A DNA stretch of 64,000 bases. It comes from Aurantiacibacter suaedae. Lineage in GTDB: Bacteria > Pseudomonadota > Alphaproteobacteria > Sphingomonadales > Sphingomonadaceae. The notes under the pieces were generated by a model. The model did not search any database, was not told the origin of the DNA, and was given only the letters and a program-made list of their open reading frames with translations. A program made the position numbers and the translations under genes. Each line of letters starts with the position of its first letter. Position 1 is the first letter of the stretch. Below are positions 1 through 8,724 of this stretch, one piece after another. The stretch lies in contig NZ_SKCG01000001.1 in assembly GCF_005434915.1 (NCBI RefSeq), positions 620,001-684,000 of the forward strand. The letters run 5' to 3'.

Positions 1-56
1 AGGCGGTCTGCGCCATCGGTTCGGGCAAAGGTCTGCAGGGTAGCGCTGCCGGGCAT
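1..56 (-). CDS. 5' end of an unidentified gene, cut by the left edge
   Basis: On the minus strand an ATG at 56-54 opens a frame that stays open for 18 codons to the window edge and begins MPGSATLQTFARTDGADR. It starts 4 bases after the stop codon of the upstream gene at 61-1020, so the two are probably co-transcribed. Nothing in 18 residues identifies a family. The only support is the operon-like spacing and the lack of a stop. Confidence 0.4.
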   Translation of the reverse strand, partial: MPGSATLQTFARTDGADR

Positions 57-60
57 GGTC

Positions 61-1020
61 TCAGTCCTCGCCCTGAACCTGCCCCGAAGCAAGCAAGGCG
101 GCGGCGCGTTCTACGCTCAGCCCGTCGAAACCGGGCGGCAAGGTAATTTCGGGATGGAGCAGCAAGAACTGGGCTTCCACCGCGCCTTGCGGCAGGCCCG
201 CTGCGCGTAAGGCAAGAGCAAAACGGGCAAGCTGGTTTTCGCCCAGCGCATGGGTCGCAAGGTCACGGCTCTGGCCCGAGGCCATTGCCAACGCGCTGAC
301 GAACAGCGCGAGGCCGGCATGGTCGATCGCCAGCGCCCGCTCGGCCCGGTGACCAAGCGCGAGCAGCAGGCGGGCCATCTGCCCGGCACGGCTGCCCCCT
401 TCGTCGAAGGCGCGTCGCAGGCGTGCTTCCGCTTGTTGTCCCGCACCTTCAGGCACATCGGCGCAGCTGCGCATGGCCAGCAGCACGCGATGAAACAGGC
501 CGCCCGGCAATTCGCCAAGCGTCAGCTCCATGCGCCGCTGCTGCTGCACGAACCGGGCCTGAGCCGCCAGCACATGCATGGCGGCGCCCGCGATTTCTGA
601 ATCGGTTGAGGCGGCCAGCTCTTGAAGGAACGGCGTCAACACGGGGTCGAGCCCGCAGCGCTGGTGGAGCGTGTCCGCCCACTGCACTTCCAGCGCTAGG
701 GCGTGGGCGTGCGAGAGAAAGCCGCTATCGGCCAGGATCGTCTCGGTCAGCGCCTCACGGTTGCTGGCAAGCAGATCGTCACGATCAAGCCTATCATCAG
801 CTTCGCCCACGGCATCGAGCAGCTGCCTCGCGGCGTGGCTTGCCATGCCGCGAACACGCGCGATGATCTCGTCGCTGAACTGAAGATGGTCGCCACTGTT
901 CAGCAGATGCGCAAGCACGGGCCGCGCGGATGCCAGCAAGGCATCGCCGCGCGACAGTTCGAAGCGCATCACGTCCTCGACCTGATCGATGGACGGCGTG
1001 TCGGGTGAACTTCCGCTCAT
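61..1020 (-). CDS. Hypothetical helical protein, 319 aa
   Basis: I do not recognise this protein. It has 319 residues, no signal peptide and no membrane segment, and is rich in Ala, Leu and charged residues throughout, suggesting an all-helical soluble protein. It opens MSGSSPDTPSIDQVEDVMRF from an ATG at 1020. Its weak resemblance to alphaproteobacterial helical-repeat proteins of the DUF2336 kind is an impression only. The next gene downstream begins 4 bases after its stop, and the upstream gene at 1056-2213 is 35 bases away on the same strand, so all three may form a transcription unit. Coding is supported by length, compact spacing and GC-rich codon use like its neighbours. Confidence 0.7.
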   Translation of the reverse strand: MSGSSPDTPSIDQVEDVMRFELSRGDALLASARPVLAHLLNSGDHLQFSDEIIARVRGMASHAARQLLDAVGEADDRLDRDDLLASNREALTETILADSGFLSHAHALALEVQWADTLHQRCGLDPVLTPFLQELAASTDSEIAGAAMHVLAAQARFVQQQRRMELTLGELPGGLFHRVLLAMRSCADVPEGAGQQAEARLRRAFDEGGSRAGQMARLLLALGHRAERALAIDHAGLALFVSALAMASGQSRDLATHALGENQLARFALALRAAGLPQGAVEAQFLLLHPEITLPPGFDGLSVERAAALLASGQVQGED

Positions 1021-1055
1021 TACACCGGCCTTATGCGGTTTTTGTTAATTCTGCG

Positions 1056-2213
1056 TTATTCGCGTTCGCGGGCTCGGACGATTAGCAGGAAGATCATCAG
1101 CAATGCGGCCAGCAGCATCGCCGCCACTTCCGCAGGCAGCAGCACGCTTGCAACCATCGCCACCGCAACCACAATGCCGCGATCGCGCGCCAGCGTCAGC
1201 CATTTCGGCCCGCTCGCTCGGTCAAGCAGGAACAGCGCTGCGCCCGCCACCAAGGGAGCGAAGGCCATGCGATACCACGGTGCCTCCACCGAGAGCGCCA
1301 GCGCGCCCACCAATGCGGCGTCGACCAGCCAGCCAACCCAGGGCCAGTTGCGCGCCGGCGCAGAGGGCGTAGCGCTAACCTGCGCCAGCTGACGTGTGAT
1401 CTCTGGCAGCAGCGTGGCCACAAGAATGCCGCCAAGACCGGCCGCGACATAGCCCATGTACACCGCAGCCAGCGCCGCGAGCAGCACCAGCACCGTCAAC
1501 CCAGCGATCCAGCCCCGGGTCGACGGGCGACTCGCAAGCCTCGCGGCAAAGGGTTTCAACAAGCGATGGGCGAGCCAGGCTGTCGGCCGCACCAAGCCAG
1601 GCCGTTCCAGCATATGATCGAGCCACAACTGCTCGACCCGCACGGCATCTTCATCGTTCGCGACCAGTTGCCACTCGCCGCTGCGCAGCGTGCCCGTGTC
1701 GAGCCGTTGCTGGCGGACGCCCTGTTGCAGAGCTGCTCGCAAAAGCGCGGAGGCGGGGGCAAAACCCTCGCCTAGACCGGACAGGCGGCGTAGCGCCGCG
1801 CCGTCGATCGTCAGCGCGCCGCCCCAGGCCCGGTCGATATCGATCCGCTCGAATCCGGCGCGCGTTCCCGCCCCGGCGTCGAGAATGACCACACAATTGC
1901 CCTCTGCCAGCGCCGAAGACGCCTCATGGCAGAAGGGCAGCAGATCTTCCTGCATCACCAGCAGGCTGTCACCCGGCTGGACCACGCCCGACAGCGCATC
2001 GGCTGCGCCAAGCAGTTGCACGCGCATACCGGCGTCCTCTGCCGCGTGGCGCAATTCGTTGGCCTCGGCGGTGACACCGCGCGCAAGCAGCAACAGCACG
2101 TCGCACTGGCAATGGCGGGCAAAATCGAGCTGACGCAGGGCAAGGCTGCGCCCAAGCACATCTGGTGCGGGCTCGGCCCCGACGGGTTGCATGATAATAA
2201 GAGCAGCGCGCAT
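1056..2213 (-). CDS. Membrane protein with a DIPP-synthase-like layout but no catalytic motif
   Basis: This is a 385-residue protein. Residues 1 to about 190 look like a soluble alpha/beta domain (opening MRAALIIMQPVG, with VVILDAGAGTRAGF near 130). Next comes a basic stretch (HRLLKPFAARLASRPSTRGW), then about five hydrophobic segments from residue 235 to 380. A nucleotidyltransferase-like half, a basic linker and a membrane half is the layout of fused nucleotidyltransferase / CDP-alcohol phosphatidyltransferases. The Asp-Gly...Ala-Arg catalytic signature expected after the first membrane pair is absent; LLPEITRQLAQV sits there instead. I therefore infer a divergent, possibly inactive relative, with low certainty. 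The start is the ATG at 2213. Confidence 0.6.
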   Translation of the reverse strand: MRAALIIMQPVGAEPAPDVLGRSLALRQLDFARHCQCDVLLLLARGVTAEANELRHAAEDAGMRVQLLGAADALSGVVQPGDSLLVMQEDLLPFCHEASSALAEGNCVVILDAGAGTRAGFERIDIDRAWGGALTIDGAALRRLSGLGEGFAPASALLRAALQQGVRQQRLDTGTLRSGEWQLVANDEDAVRVEQLWLDHMLERPGLVRPTAWLAHRLLKPFAARLASRPSTRGWIAGLTVLVLLAALAAVYMGYVAAGLGGILVATLLPEITRQLAQVSATPSAPARNWPWVGWLVDAALVGALALSVEAPWYRMAFAPLVAGAALFLLDRASGPKWLTLARDRGIVVAVAMVASVLLPAEVAAMLLAALLMIFLLIVRARERE

Positions 2214-2286
2214 TCAACAGGACTCAGGGCAATTCATCGGCGCCTAGCTAGGCGCTTGCCCTCGCCCTGCCAAGCGCCCCGAATGC

Positions 2287-2592
2287 TTAGATCTTGGCAG
2301 TGAGCCGGGCCGAGTAATCCATAAGATGACGCACGGCCACCGGGTCGCTCGGAGCGCTGTCGAGCGCCCTTTCGGCCAGTGCCACCAGCTCGCCGTCGTG
2401 GAAGCTGGCGCCCAGCCCTCTCAGGCGATGCGCGGCGACCTCCCAGTTGCCATCGCATCTGGCCCGGCCGAGCAGATCGATCTGCATCACCACACTTTCG
2501 ACAAAGCCGGCGAGAATCTGCGCACGCAATTCGGCGTCCTGCCCGGAGGCAGCCGCAATAGCCGCTTCAAAACTGCCTGATTCGTAAGCCAT
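2287..2592 (-). CDS. Hpt-domain phosphotransfer protein
   Basis: This 101-residue protein is almost entirely one histidine phosphotransfer (Hpt) domain. The signature is AHRLRGLGASFHDGELVALA, with the probable phospho-accepting His at residue 55 in the H-x-L-[KR]-G pattern, followed by the small-residue turn and a second helix. Such proteins relay phosphate between hybrid kinases and response regulators in the cytoplasm. No kinase or regulator gene is in view, so the partner is unknown. It is transcribed divergently from the large coiled-coil gene that begins at 2662, with a 69-base shared gap. The start is the ATG at 2592. Confidence 0.8.
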   Translation of the reverse strand: MAYESGSFEAAIAAASGQDAELRAQILAGFVESVVMQIDLLGRARCDGNWEVAAHRLRGLGASFHDGELVALAERALDSAPSDPVAVRHLMDYSARLTAKI

Positions 2593-2661
2593 TCCCTTTA
2601 ATATGGGGATCAGGAGTTAAGTCGGGGTTTCTCCGCGGGTCGGGTGTGATAAATTCACGCG

Positions 2662-5256
2662 ATGACAAACCGGAAACGAGTCCTCGTGCTAGGCGATACT
2701 GACATGACCGACAGTTCGGCAAACACGGCTGATGACAGCATCACCGCTGGCCACGAGCCCGAGACTGGCGAGGCTGCACATGAGCGTGAGCCTGAGTACG
2801 AGGAAGCGTGGGTGGAAGAGGACATGTCCGGTCCATCCTCTCGCGACCGGATGCTGACCGCGCTGTTCGGTCTGCTGATGGCGGGCTGGATCGGGTTCTT
2901 CATCTGGGCCCGGCGCGAAAGTCTTACCGCGGCAACAGCGCCTTCGGACTGGGTATCGAGCCTGTTCGAGCTGATGGTGCCGGTGCTGCTGCTGGCTCTC
3001 TTGTGGCAGGCGCTGATGCGCACGGGGCGGGCTCAGCAACGCCGCTTCGCCGATACCGCGCGGACGCTGGCGGAGGAGAGCTCGGCGCTCGAACAGCGGC
3101 TCACGGTCATCAATCGCGAACTCAGCCTCGCGCGTGATTTCATCGCCTCGCAATCGCGCGATCTGGAATCGCTCGGCCGCGTGGCTACCGAGCGGCTCTC
3201 GGGCAGTGCGGAGACCTTGCAGGCCCTGATTTCCACCAATGGCGACAAGGTCGACCGGATTGGCGTGGTCAGCGATAGCGCCGTCGCCAACATGGAACGG
3301 CTGCGCGATCAGTTGCCCGTCCTCGCAAATTCGGCGCGGGACATGACCAACCAGATAGGCAGCGTCGGCAACGCCGCCGACCGTCAGCTGGAAAGCCTCG
3401 TCACTGCAATGAAGCAGCTGGAGGAGCACGGCGCAGCCGGAGAGGCCCATGTCGAGAAAATCACTGCGCGCGTGGCCGAAACCCTCGCCGAGTTCGAGCT
3501 GCAGTCCAGCGAGTTGGGCAGCACCGCGCTGTCGACCTTTGCCGAAATCAACCGCCAGAGCGCCGATTTCCAGCGCCAGATCGTGGAGCGAGACAGGGAG
3601 GCACTGACCGAGACCGAAGCCCGGGCCGAAAAGCTCGTGACCTTCCTTGACGAGCGCAACGCCAAGCTGATCGAGATCGAGGAACGCTCCATCGCAAAAA
3701 TCCGGGAGCGGGTGAACACGCTCTCCAACGAATGCGACACCATCCTCGCCCACATGCGCGAGAGCCGCGAACAGGCCGGGCAGGAACTGGGTGAGATGAT
3801 CGAAGCGATGGAAGTCCGCCTTTCCGACGCGATCGAACGGGTATCGGCAACCGATGAAGGCGCGATCGCTAATGCCCGGACCCGCCTCGCCGCCCTGGCC
3901 GATGAAGCCGCGCGGATGGATGCCTCGCTCGCCCAGGGCATCACCAGTTTCGAGGCCGAGCTTGCTCAGCGCCAGGAGGAATCGAACCGCCGCGAGCGCG
4001 AGGCGCTCGCTGCGCTCGAGAATCGACTGGCCCAATTCGACGAGCAGATCGGCAACCGCCAGGAAGCCCACCTCGCCCATGTGGAGCAGCTGGCGCAGCG
4101 CGGCGAAAGCCTCGCCGCGCGGTTGGCGGCCATCGATACCGACATCGCCAGCCTGGGTGCCCGCTTCAGCGAAACGAATGCCGACATTGCCAGTTCGATC
4201 GAGCAGCTGGAAGGACGCCTTCACGCCAGCAGGCAGACGCTCGACGATAACAGCAGAGCCGTCGACGATCTGACCGGCGAGAGCGTGCGCTTGCTCGAGC
4301 TGCTGCAAGCCGGCAAGATCCACGCCGAGGGCGAACTGAGCGGCGCCATCGTCTCAGCTCAGGAGCGGCTGACCGGCTTCCACGGTCATGCTGAGCGGCT
4401 GGCCGCACTGTTGAAAGATGCCGAGCAACGCGGTGCCGTGGTTGCAGGCCATGTCGAAACGGCAAAGACCGACGGCAATGGCGCGGTCGACGTGCTGCAA
4501 AAGCTCGAAGCGCAGCTTGCCGAAGTGGCCGAGCGCTCGAAGGCATTGGCGGAGCAGACCCGCGGCGAGTTGCAGGATGCTATCGCAGCGCTCACCGCCA
4601 GCTCGCAAGCGGCAGTGGAAAGCCTGCGTACCGATCAGAACGAGGCCATTCGCGAAGTGGCCGACACCATCGCCCGCGACAGCAATGCCGTCATCGCCGA
4701 AGCGCTTGGCCGCGAGGCGCAATCAACCATTGCCGAGCTGGAAAGCTCTGCCCAACGCGCGAGCGAGATCAGCCGGCAAAGCGCACGCGAACTGCGCAAT
4801 CAGCTGGCGGCCGTCAACGAACTGACGGGCAATCTCGAACAGCGCGTCGCCACCGCCCGCGAAAAGGCCGAGGAGCGGGTCGATCACGATTTTACCCGCC
4901 GCATGGCCGCCATCACCGAGGCGCTCAACTCCTCGGCCATCGACATCTCGCGCGCTTTCGAAGACGAGGTCGCCGATACGCAGTGGGCGCAATATCTGCG
5001 CGGTGATCGCGGCATTTTCACCCGCCGCGCCGTGCGCCTGCTCGACAAGCAGGAGGCGCGCTCGGTCCACGCGATCTATGTCGATGACAGCGAGTTCCGC
5101 GAAACGGTCAACCGCTACATCCACGATTTCGAGGCGATGCTGCGCAACGTGCTTTCCACCCGCGACGGCAATGCCGTGGCGGTGACGCTGCTGTCATCGG
5201 ATGTAGGCAAGCTCTACGTCATGCTCGCGCAGGCCATCGACCGCCTGCGCGACTGA
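2662..5256 (+). CDS. Membrane-anchored coiled-coil protein, TipN-like polarity factor
   Basis: This 864-residue protein has an acidic N-terminal tail (about residues 15-60), two hydrophobic segments (about 65-83 and 98-119), then roughly 600 residues of uninterrupted heptad-rich, Glu/Ala/Arg/Leu-rich coiled coil. A distinct C-terminal region of about 120 residues contains GDRGIFTRRAVRLLD and VNRYIHDFEAMLRNVL. Two N-terminal membrane spans, a giant coiled coil and this size match the Caulobacter pole marker TipN, which recruits division and flagellar factors to the new pole. The assignment is by architecture and remembered similarity, not alignment. Starts at 2662 or 2704 (MTDSSAN) are both possible; neither has a strong ribosome site. 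Confidence 0.6.
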   Translation: MTNRKRVLVLGDTDMTDSSANTADDSITAGHEPETGEAAHEREPEYEEAWVEEDMSGPSSRDRMLTALFGLLMAGWIGFFIWARRESLTAATAPSDWVSSLFELMVPVLLLALLWQALMRTGRAQQRRFADTARTLAEESSALEQRLTVINRELSLARDFIASQSRDLESLGRVATERLSGSAETLQALISTNGDKVDRIGVVSDSAVANMERLRDQLPVLANSARDMTNQIGSVGNAADRQLESLVTAMKQLEEHGAAGEAHVEKITARVAETLAEFELQSSELGSTALSTFAEINRQSADFQRQIVERDREALTETEARAEKLVTFLDERNAKLIEIEERSIAKIRERVNTLSNECDTILAHMRESREQAGQELGEMIEAMEVRLSDAIERVSATDEGAIANARTRLAALADEAARMDASLAQGITSFEAELAQRQEESNRREREALAALENRLAQFDEQIGNRQEAHLAHVEQLAQRGESLAARLAAIDTDIASLGARFSETNADIASSIEQLEGRLHASRQTLDDNSRAVDDLTGESVRLLELLQAGKIHAEGELSGAIVSAQERLTGFHGHAERLAALLKDAEQRGAVVAGHVETAKTDGNGAVDVLQKLEAQLAEVAERSKALAEQTRGELQDAIAALTASSQAAVESLRTDQNEAIREVADTIARDSNAVIAEALGREAQSTIAELESSAQRASEISRQSARELRNQLAAVNELTGNLEQRVATAREKAEERVDHDFTRRMAAITEALNSSAIDISRAFEDEVADTQWAQYLRGDRGIFTRRAVRLLDKQEARSVHAIYVDDSEFRETVNRYIHDFEAMLRNVLSTRDGNAVAVTLLSSDVGKLYVMLAQAIDRLRD

Positions 5257-5277
5257 CGCGGCTCAGGCGGCATCAGC

Positions 5278-5550
5278 CTATTCGGGCGGTTGGCCGAACA
5301 GGTTGATGTCTTCCAGTACCACCCATTCCTGAACGTAATTGGCGACGAACAATCCGCATAGAACGGCGGCAAGAATGGTCGCGCGCCAGACGACTCTCCA
5401 CCCCCTGAAGTTCGCCGGTGCGCTGTCGGCCTGGCCGGGCACCTTCTCGATACCTGCCTCATCGGCTGTTTTCACACCAAACGGCAGCATGAGGAAGGCG
5501 CTCATCACCCAGAACAGGCCATAGATCGCGATTATCGAGGTCAATTGCAT
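5278..5550 (-). CDS. DUF1467 family membrane protein
   Basis: This 90-residue protein has two membrane segments, at about residues 5-24 (SIIAIYGLFWVMSAFLMLPF) and 55-75. Between them is a conserved soluble loop starting GVKTADEAG and including SAPANFRGW. That pattern is typical of the DUF1467 family, small alphaproteobacterial inner-membrane proteins of unknown function. It follows the ribonuclease J gene with a single intervening base, so it is the last gene of the nuo-birA-coaX-rnj transcription unit. It converges on the coiled-coil gene, whose stop lies 21 bases away. Confidence 0.8.
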   Translation of the reverse strand: MQLTSIIAIYGLFWVMSAFLMLPFGVKTADEAGIEKVPGQADSAPANFRGWRVVWRATILAAVLCGLFVANYVQEWVVLEDINLFGQPPE

Positions 5551-5551
5551 G

Positions 5552-7210
5552 TCAGGCTTCCGCTGATTTGGCGAGGATCACCCGGGTTTGCGGTTTCTTG
5601 CCCGACCAGCGCTGCGCACAGCGGCGCGCGGCAAGACGCGCAGCCTCGGCGATGGCGTCCTCACTCTTGCGCTCAGGACCGCGCAGCTTGCCGATGGCAG
5701 CAAGCACATCGGCTCGCGCCTCGGCCACGAAGGCGGGGTAGTCCTCATCGAGCGGCAAGCCGATCCCCTCCACACGAACGTCGTCACGCTGGCCAAGCAC
5801 CACGATCAGGATACCATCGCGCGCAAGGCGGCGGCGCATGGTGACCGCGTCGCCATCGGCGGGAACGATGATGTCGCCATCGAGCACCAGACGCCCGGTG
5901 TGAATCTCACCGATCTTGCCCGGCGCGCCGGGTGCCAGGCGGACAATATCGCCGTTCTTCTGGAACACATTGTGTTCGATCCCGCAGCTTTTGCCGAACC
6001 GCGCCTGCTCCTGCATGTGGCGGATCTCGCCGTGGACAGGCACAAGAATGTCGGGCCGCAACCAGCCATATAGCGCTTTCAGGTCGGGCCGCCCGGGGTG
6101 GCCCGAGACATGGATTTCGCTCTGGCGGTCGGTAACCATGGTGATGCCGCGCTCGGCAAGCATGTTCTGCACGCGGCCAATCGCCAGCTCGTTACCCGGG
6201 ATCTGACGGCTGGAGAACAGCACCACGTCGCCCGACACAAGTTGCAGCGGGTGGTTGTCCTCCGCGATCCGGGCGAGCGCAGCGCGCGGTTCGCCCTGCC
6301 CGCCGGTGGCGAGGATCAGCACTTCGCCGCGCGGCAAGCCCATGGCGGTGTCGAAATCGACCAGTTCGGCCAGGTCTTCGAGATAGCCGTTGTCCTGCGC
6401 GACCTCGATAATCCGATCAAGCGAGCGCCCCGCCACGCAGAGCCGCCGTTCGCTCTGCTCGGCAATCGCGCCCAGTGTCTGCAACCGCGCCACGTTGGAA
6501 GCAAAGGTGGTGACCAGCACCCGCTTGCCGCGATGGAGCGAGACCTCCTCCAGCAGCCCGCGATAGACCTCGCCTTCCGATCCAGAGGTGGCATCGTTGA
6601 ACACGTTGGTCGAATCGCAGACCAGCGCCAGCACGCCTTCGTTGCCGATATCGGTCAGCTCGGCCTCGGTGGCGGGCGTACCGATCTGCGGCTCGTCGTC
6701 GAGCTTCCAGTCGCCGGTGTGGAACACGTGGCCGAACGGGGTCTCAATCAGCAGCGCGTTGCCCTCGGCAATCGAGTGCGCGAGCGGGATGTAAGTGATG
6801 GTGAAAGGATCGAGTTTGATCGAGCCGTGATCGTCGGGGATCACGTTCAGCTCGACCGCATCGACCAGCCCCGCCTCCTCCAGCTTGCGCAGGATCAGGT
6901 CGGCGGTGAAGGGCGTGGCATAAAGCGGCACGCCGAAATCGGCGGCGAAATAGGGGATCGCGCCGATATGGTCCTCGTGCGCGTGGGTGAGCACGATGCC
7001 GATAAGGTCGTCGAGCCGGTCCTCGATGAAATCGGGATCGGGGAACATCAGCTCGGTGCCCGGATATTCGGCCGCGCCGAAGCTCATGCCGAGGTCGACC
7101 ATCAGCCACTTGCCGCGGCAACCGTAGAGATTGAGGTTCATCCCGATCTCGCCCGAGCCGCCAAGCGCGAGGAACAGCAGTTCGTCTTCGGGGGTATAAT
7201 CTTTTTTCAT
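5552..7210 (-). CDS. rnj: Ribonuclease J
   Basis: This 552-residue metallo-beta-lactamase / beta-CASP nuclease processes and degrades RNA in the cytoplasm, with endonuclease and 5'-exonuclease activity. The N-terminus [20 protein letters not shown] is characteristic. The metal site [13 protein letters not shown] has ligands His76, His78, Asp80 and His81, and further ligands lie in [11 protein letters not shown] and in the beta-CASP segment [10 protein letters not shown]. The ATG at 7210 overlaps the coaX stop by 4 bases (ATGA), which fixes the start although the frame is open further upstream. Alphaproteobacteria commonly carry RNase J in this position after coaX. It probably shares the long nuo transcript. 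Confidence 0.95.
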   Translation of the reverse strand: MKKDYTPEDELLFLALGGSGEIGMNLNLYGCRGKWLMVDLGMSFGAAEYPGTELMFPDPDFIEDRLDDLIGIVLTHAHEDHIGAIPYFAADFGVPLYATPFTADLILRKLEEAGLVDAVELNVIPDDHGSIKLDPFTITYIPLAHSIAEGNALLIETPFGHVFHTGDWKLDDEPQIGTPATEAELTDIGNEGVLALVCDSTNVFNDATSGSEGEVYRGLLEEVSLHRGKRVLVTTFASNVARLQTLGAIAEQSERRLCVAGRSLDRIIEVAQDNGYLEDLAELVDFDTAMGLPRGEVLILATGGQGEPRAALARIAEDNHPLQLVSGDVVLFSSRQIPGNELAIGRVQNMLAERGITMVTDRQSEIHVSGHPGRPDLKALYGWLRPDILVPVHGEIRHMQEQARFGKSCGIEHNVFQKNGDIVRLAPGAPGKIGEIHTGRLVLDGDIIVPADGDAVTMRRRLARDGILIVVLGQRDDVRVEGIGLPLDEDYPAFVAEARADVLAAIGKLRGPERKSEDAIAEAARLAARRCAQRWSGKKPQTRVILAKSAEA

Positions 7211-7998
7211 GCGGCCTTTGCCTGCTTTGCGAGAATGGCGAGCCCGTGGAGCGTGAGCTCGGGCTCGATCATGTCGAATACCTGGGTGTGTTCGTCGAAC
7301 AGTACGGCGAGCCCGCCGGTGGCCAGCACCTTCACGGGCCGCCCGATCTCTTCCTTCATGCGCCCGATGAGGCCCTCCATCATCGCGACATAGCCCCAAT
7401 AGACGCCGATCTGCATCTGGCTCTCGGTGTTGCGCCCGATCACGCCGTCGGTTGGCGGCGCGGCGATGGCAATGCGCGGGAGCTTGGCGGTCTTGCCGAC
7501 CAGCGCGTCGAGCGAGAGATTGATGCCCGGCGCTATGATGCCGCCCTTATAAGCGCCGTTGAAATCGACCACCTCGAACTTGGTCGCAGTGCCGAAGTCG
7601 ACCACGATCAGATCACCGCCGATCAGCGCGTGTGCCGCGATGCAATTGAGTGCCCGGTCAGCGCCGAGCGAACTGGGCTGTTCGACGTCGATCTCGAACT
7701 GCCAGGCGGCCTTTCCCTGCCCGGCGAACATCGGCTCGACGCCAAAGTACTTCTGCGCCAGCACGGTAAGGTTATGGTCTGCGCGTGGCACGACCGAACC
7801 GATCATGACAGCGCTCACCTGCGAACGGTCAATGCCCTCTATCGCCATAAGCTGCACCAACCAGACGGCATATTCGTCGGCCGTGCGGCGCGGCTCGGTG
7901 GCGATGCGCCAGCGAGTGCGGATCTTGTGCCCGCGCTCGCCATATTCGACCAGCGCGAACACGACATTGGTGTTGCCAACATCAATCGCCAGCAGCAT
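7207..7998 (-). CDS. coaX: Type III pantothenate kinase
   Basis: This 263-residue enzyme phosphorylates pantothenate with ATP, the first step of coenzyme A synthesis. The N-terminal phosphate-binding motif is [16 protein letters not shown]. The family motifs [11 protein letters not shown] and [14 protein letters not shown] follow, and a glycine-rich [15 protein letters not shown] carries the substrate-site residues. Type III enzymes are insensitive to CoA feedback and need a monovalent cation. The gene overlaps birA by 1 base and rnj by 4, so translation is probably coupled. No other pantothenate kinase gene is in view. Confidence 0.95.
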   Translation of the reverse strand: MLLAIDVGNTNVVFALVEYGERGHKIRTRWRIATEPRRTADEYAVWLVQLMAIEGIDRSQVSAVMIGSVVPRADHNLTVLAQKYFGVEPMFAGQGKAAWQFEIDVEQPSSLGADRALNCIAAHALIGGDLIVVDFGTATKFEVVDFNGAYKGGIIAPGINLSLDALVGKTAKLPRIAIAAPPTDGVIGRNTESQMQIGVYWGYVAMMEGLIGRMKEEIGRPVKVLATGGLAVLFDEHTQVFDMIEPELTLHGLAILAKQAKAA

Positions 7999-8717
7999 CA
8001 GGCTTTCTCCTCGGTCACGTCGCCTGCGTGAATGACACGTTGGCTGCCGTCGTCCAAGCGAAGGATCAGCGCAAAGTCTTCGGCGAGGCCTGCGAACTGG
8101 CCCGAGATCACGGCGCCGTGCTCATCGTGAACCGAAAGCGCGGTGCCGAGCGGATGCGCGGCGGCCAGCCAGCGGCTGCGCAGATCGTCTCCGCCATGCG
8201 CCCTCCAGTGGGAGACTTCGCTGGCGAAAGCGGCGGCCAGGTCGCGCGCGAAGGCGTCGCGTTGCGGAGCGGGGCCCAGCGCCGATAAAGCACGCGTCTC
8301 GCGGCCCTCAATCGGCGGCGCTGCCACAAGGTTCACACCCATGCCAATCACAGCATGGTCCTTCACCCGTTCCAGCAAGATGCCGCAGAACTTAGCACCG
8401 TCGAGCAGCACATCGTTCGGCCACTTGAGACGCACCCGCGAGGGATCAGCCAGACGTTGCAGCACGGTCTCCAGCAGCGCCAGTGCGGCAACCATGCTGA
8501 GCTGCATCGGCGGGGGGTCGCCTTCGCGCAGCTCGACGACGGTCGAACCCATGAAGTTGCCGGGCGTATCGCGCCACTGCCGCCCTTGCCGACCGCGTCC
8601 GGACGTCTGGCGGTCAGCGACGAGCCAGTAACCCTCGGCCAGCGTGTCCCCGCGGGCAAGGTGCGCGGCGAGATCGGCGTTGGTGCTGCCGGTTTCGCCG
8701 ATGGTGTCGATTTGCAC
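7998..8717 (-). CDS. birA: Biotin--[acetyl-CoA-carboxylase] ligase
   Basis: This enzyme makes biotinyl-AMP and attaches biotin to the carrier lysine of carboxylases. The biotin/ATP loop is [11 protein letters not shown], preceded by the substrate motif ETGSTNADL and followed by [17 protein letters not shown]. There is no N-terminal helix-turn-helix, so this is a monofunctional ligase rather than the BirA repressor type. I place the start at GTG 8717, giving 239 residues beginning [11 protein letters not shown], because AGGG lies a few bases upstream. A longer frame would run into nuoN. The gene begins 7 bases after the nuoN stop. Confidence 0.9.
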   Translation of the reverse strand: MQIDTIGETGSTNADLAAHLARGDTLAEGYWLVADRQTSGRGRQGRQWRDTPGNFMGSTVVELREGDPPPMQLSMVAALALLETVLQRLADPSRVRLKWPNDVLLDGAKFCGILLERVKDHAVIGMGVNLVAAPPIEGRETRALSALGPAPQRDAFARDLAAAFASEVSHWRAHGGDDLRSRWLAAAHPLGTALSVHDEHGAVISGQFAGLAEDFALILRLDDGSQRVIHAGDVTEEKA

Positions 8718-8724
8718 CAGCGCC

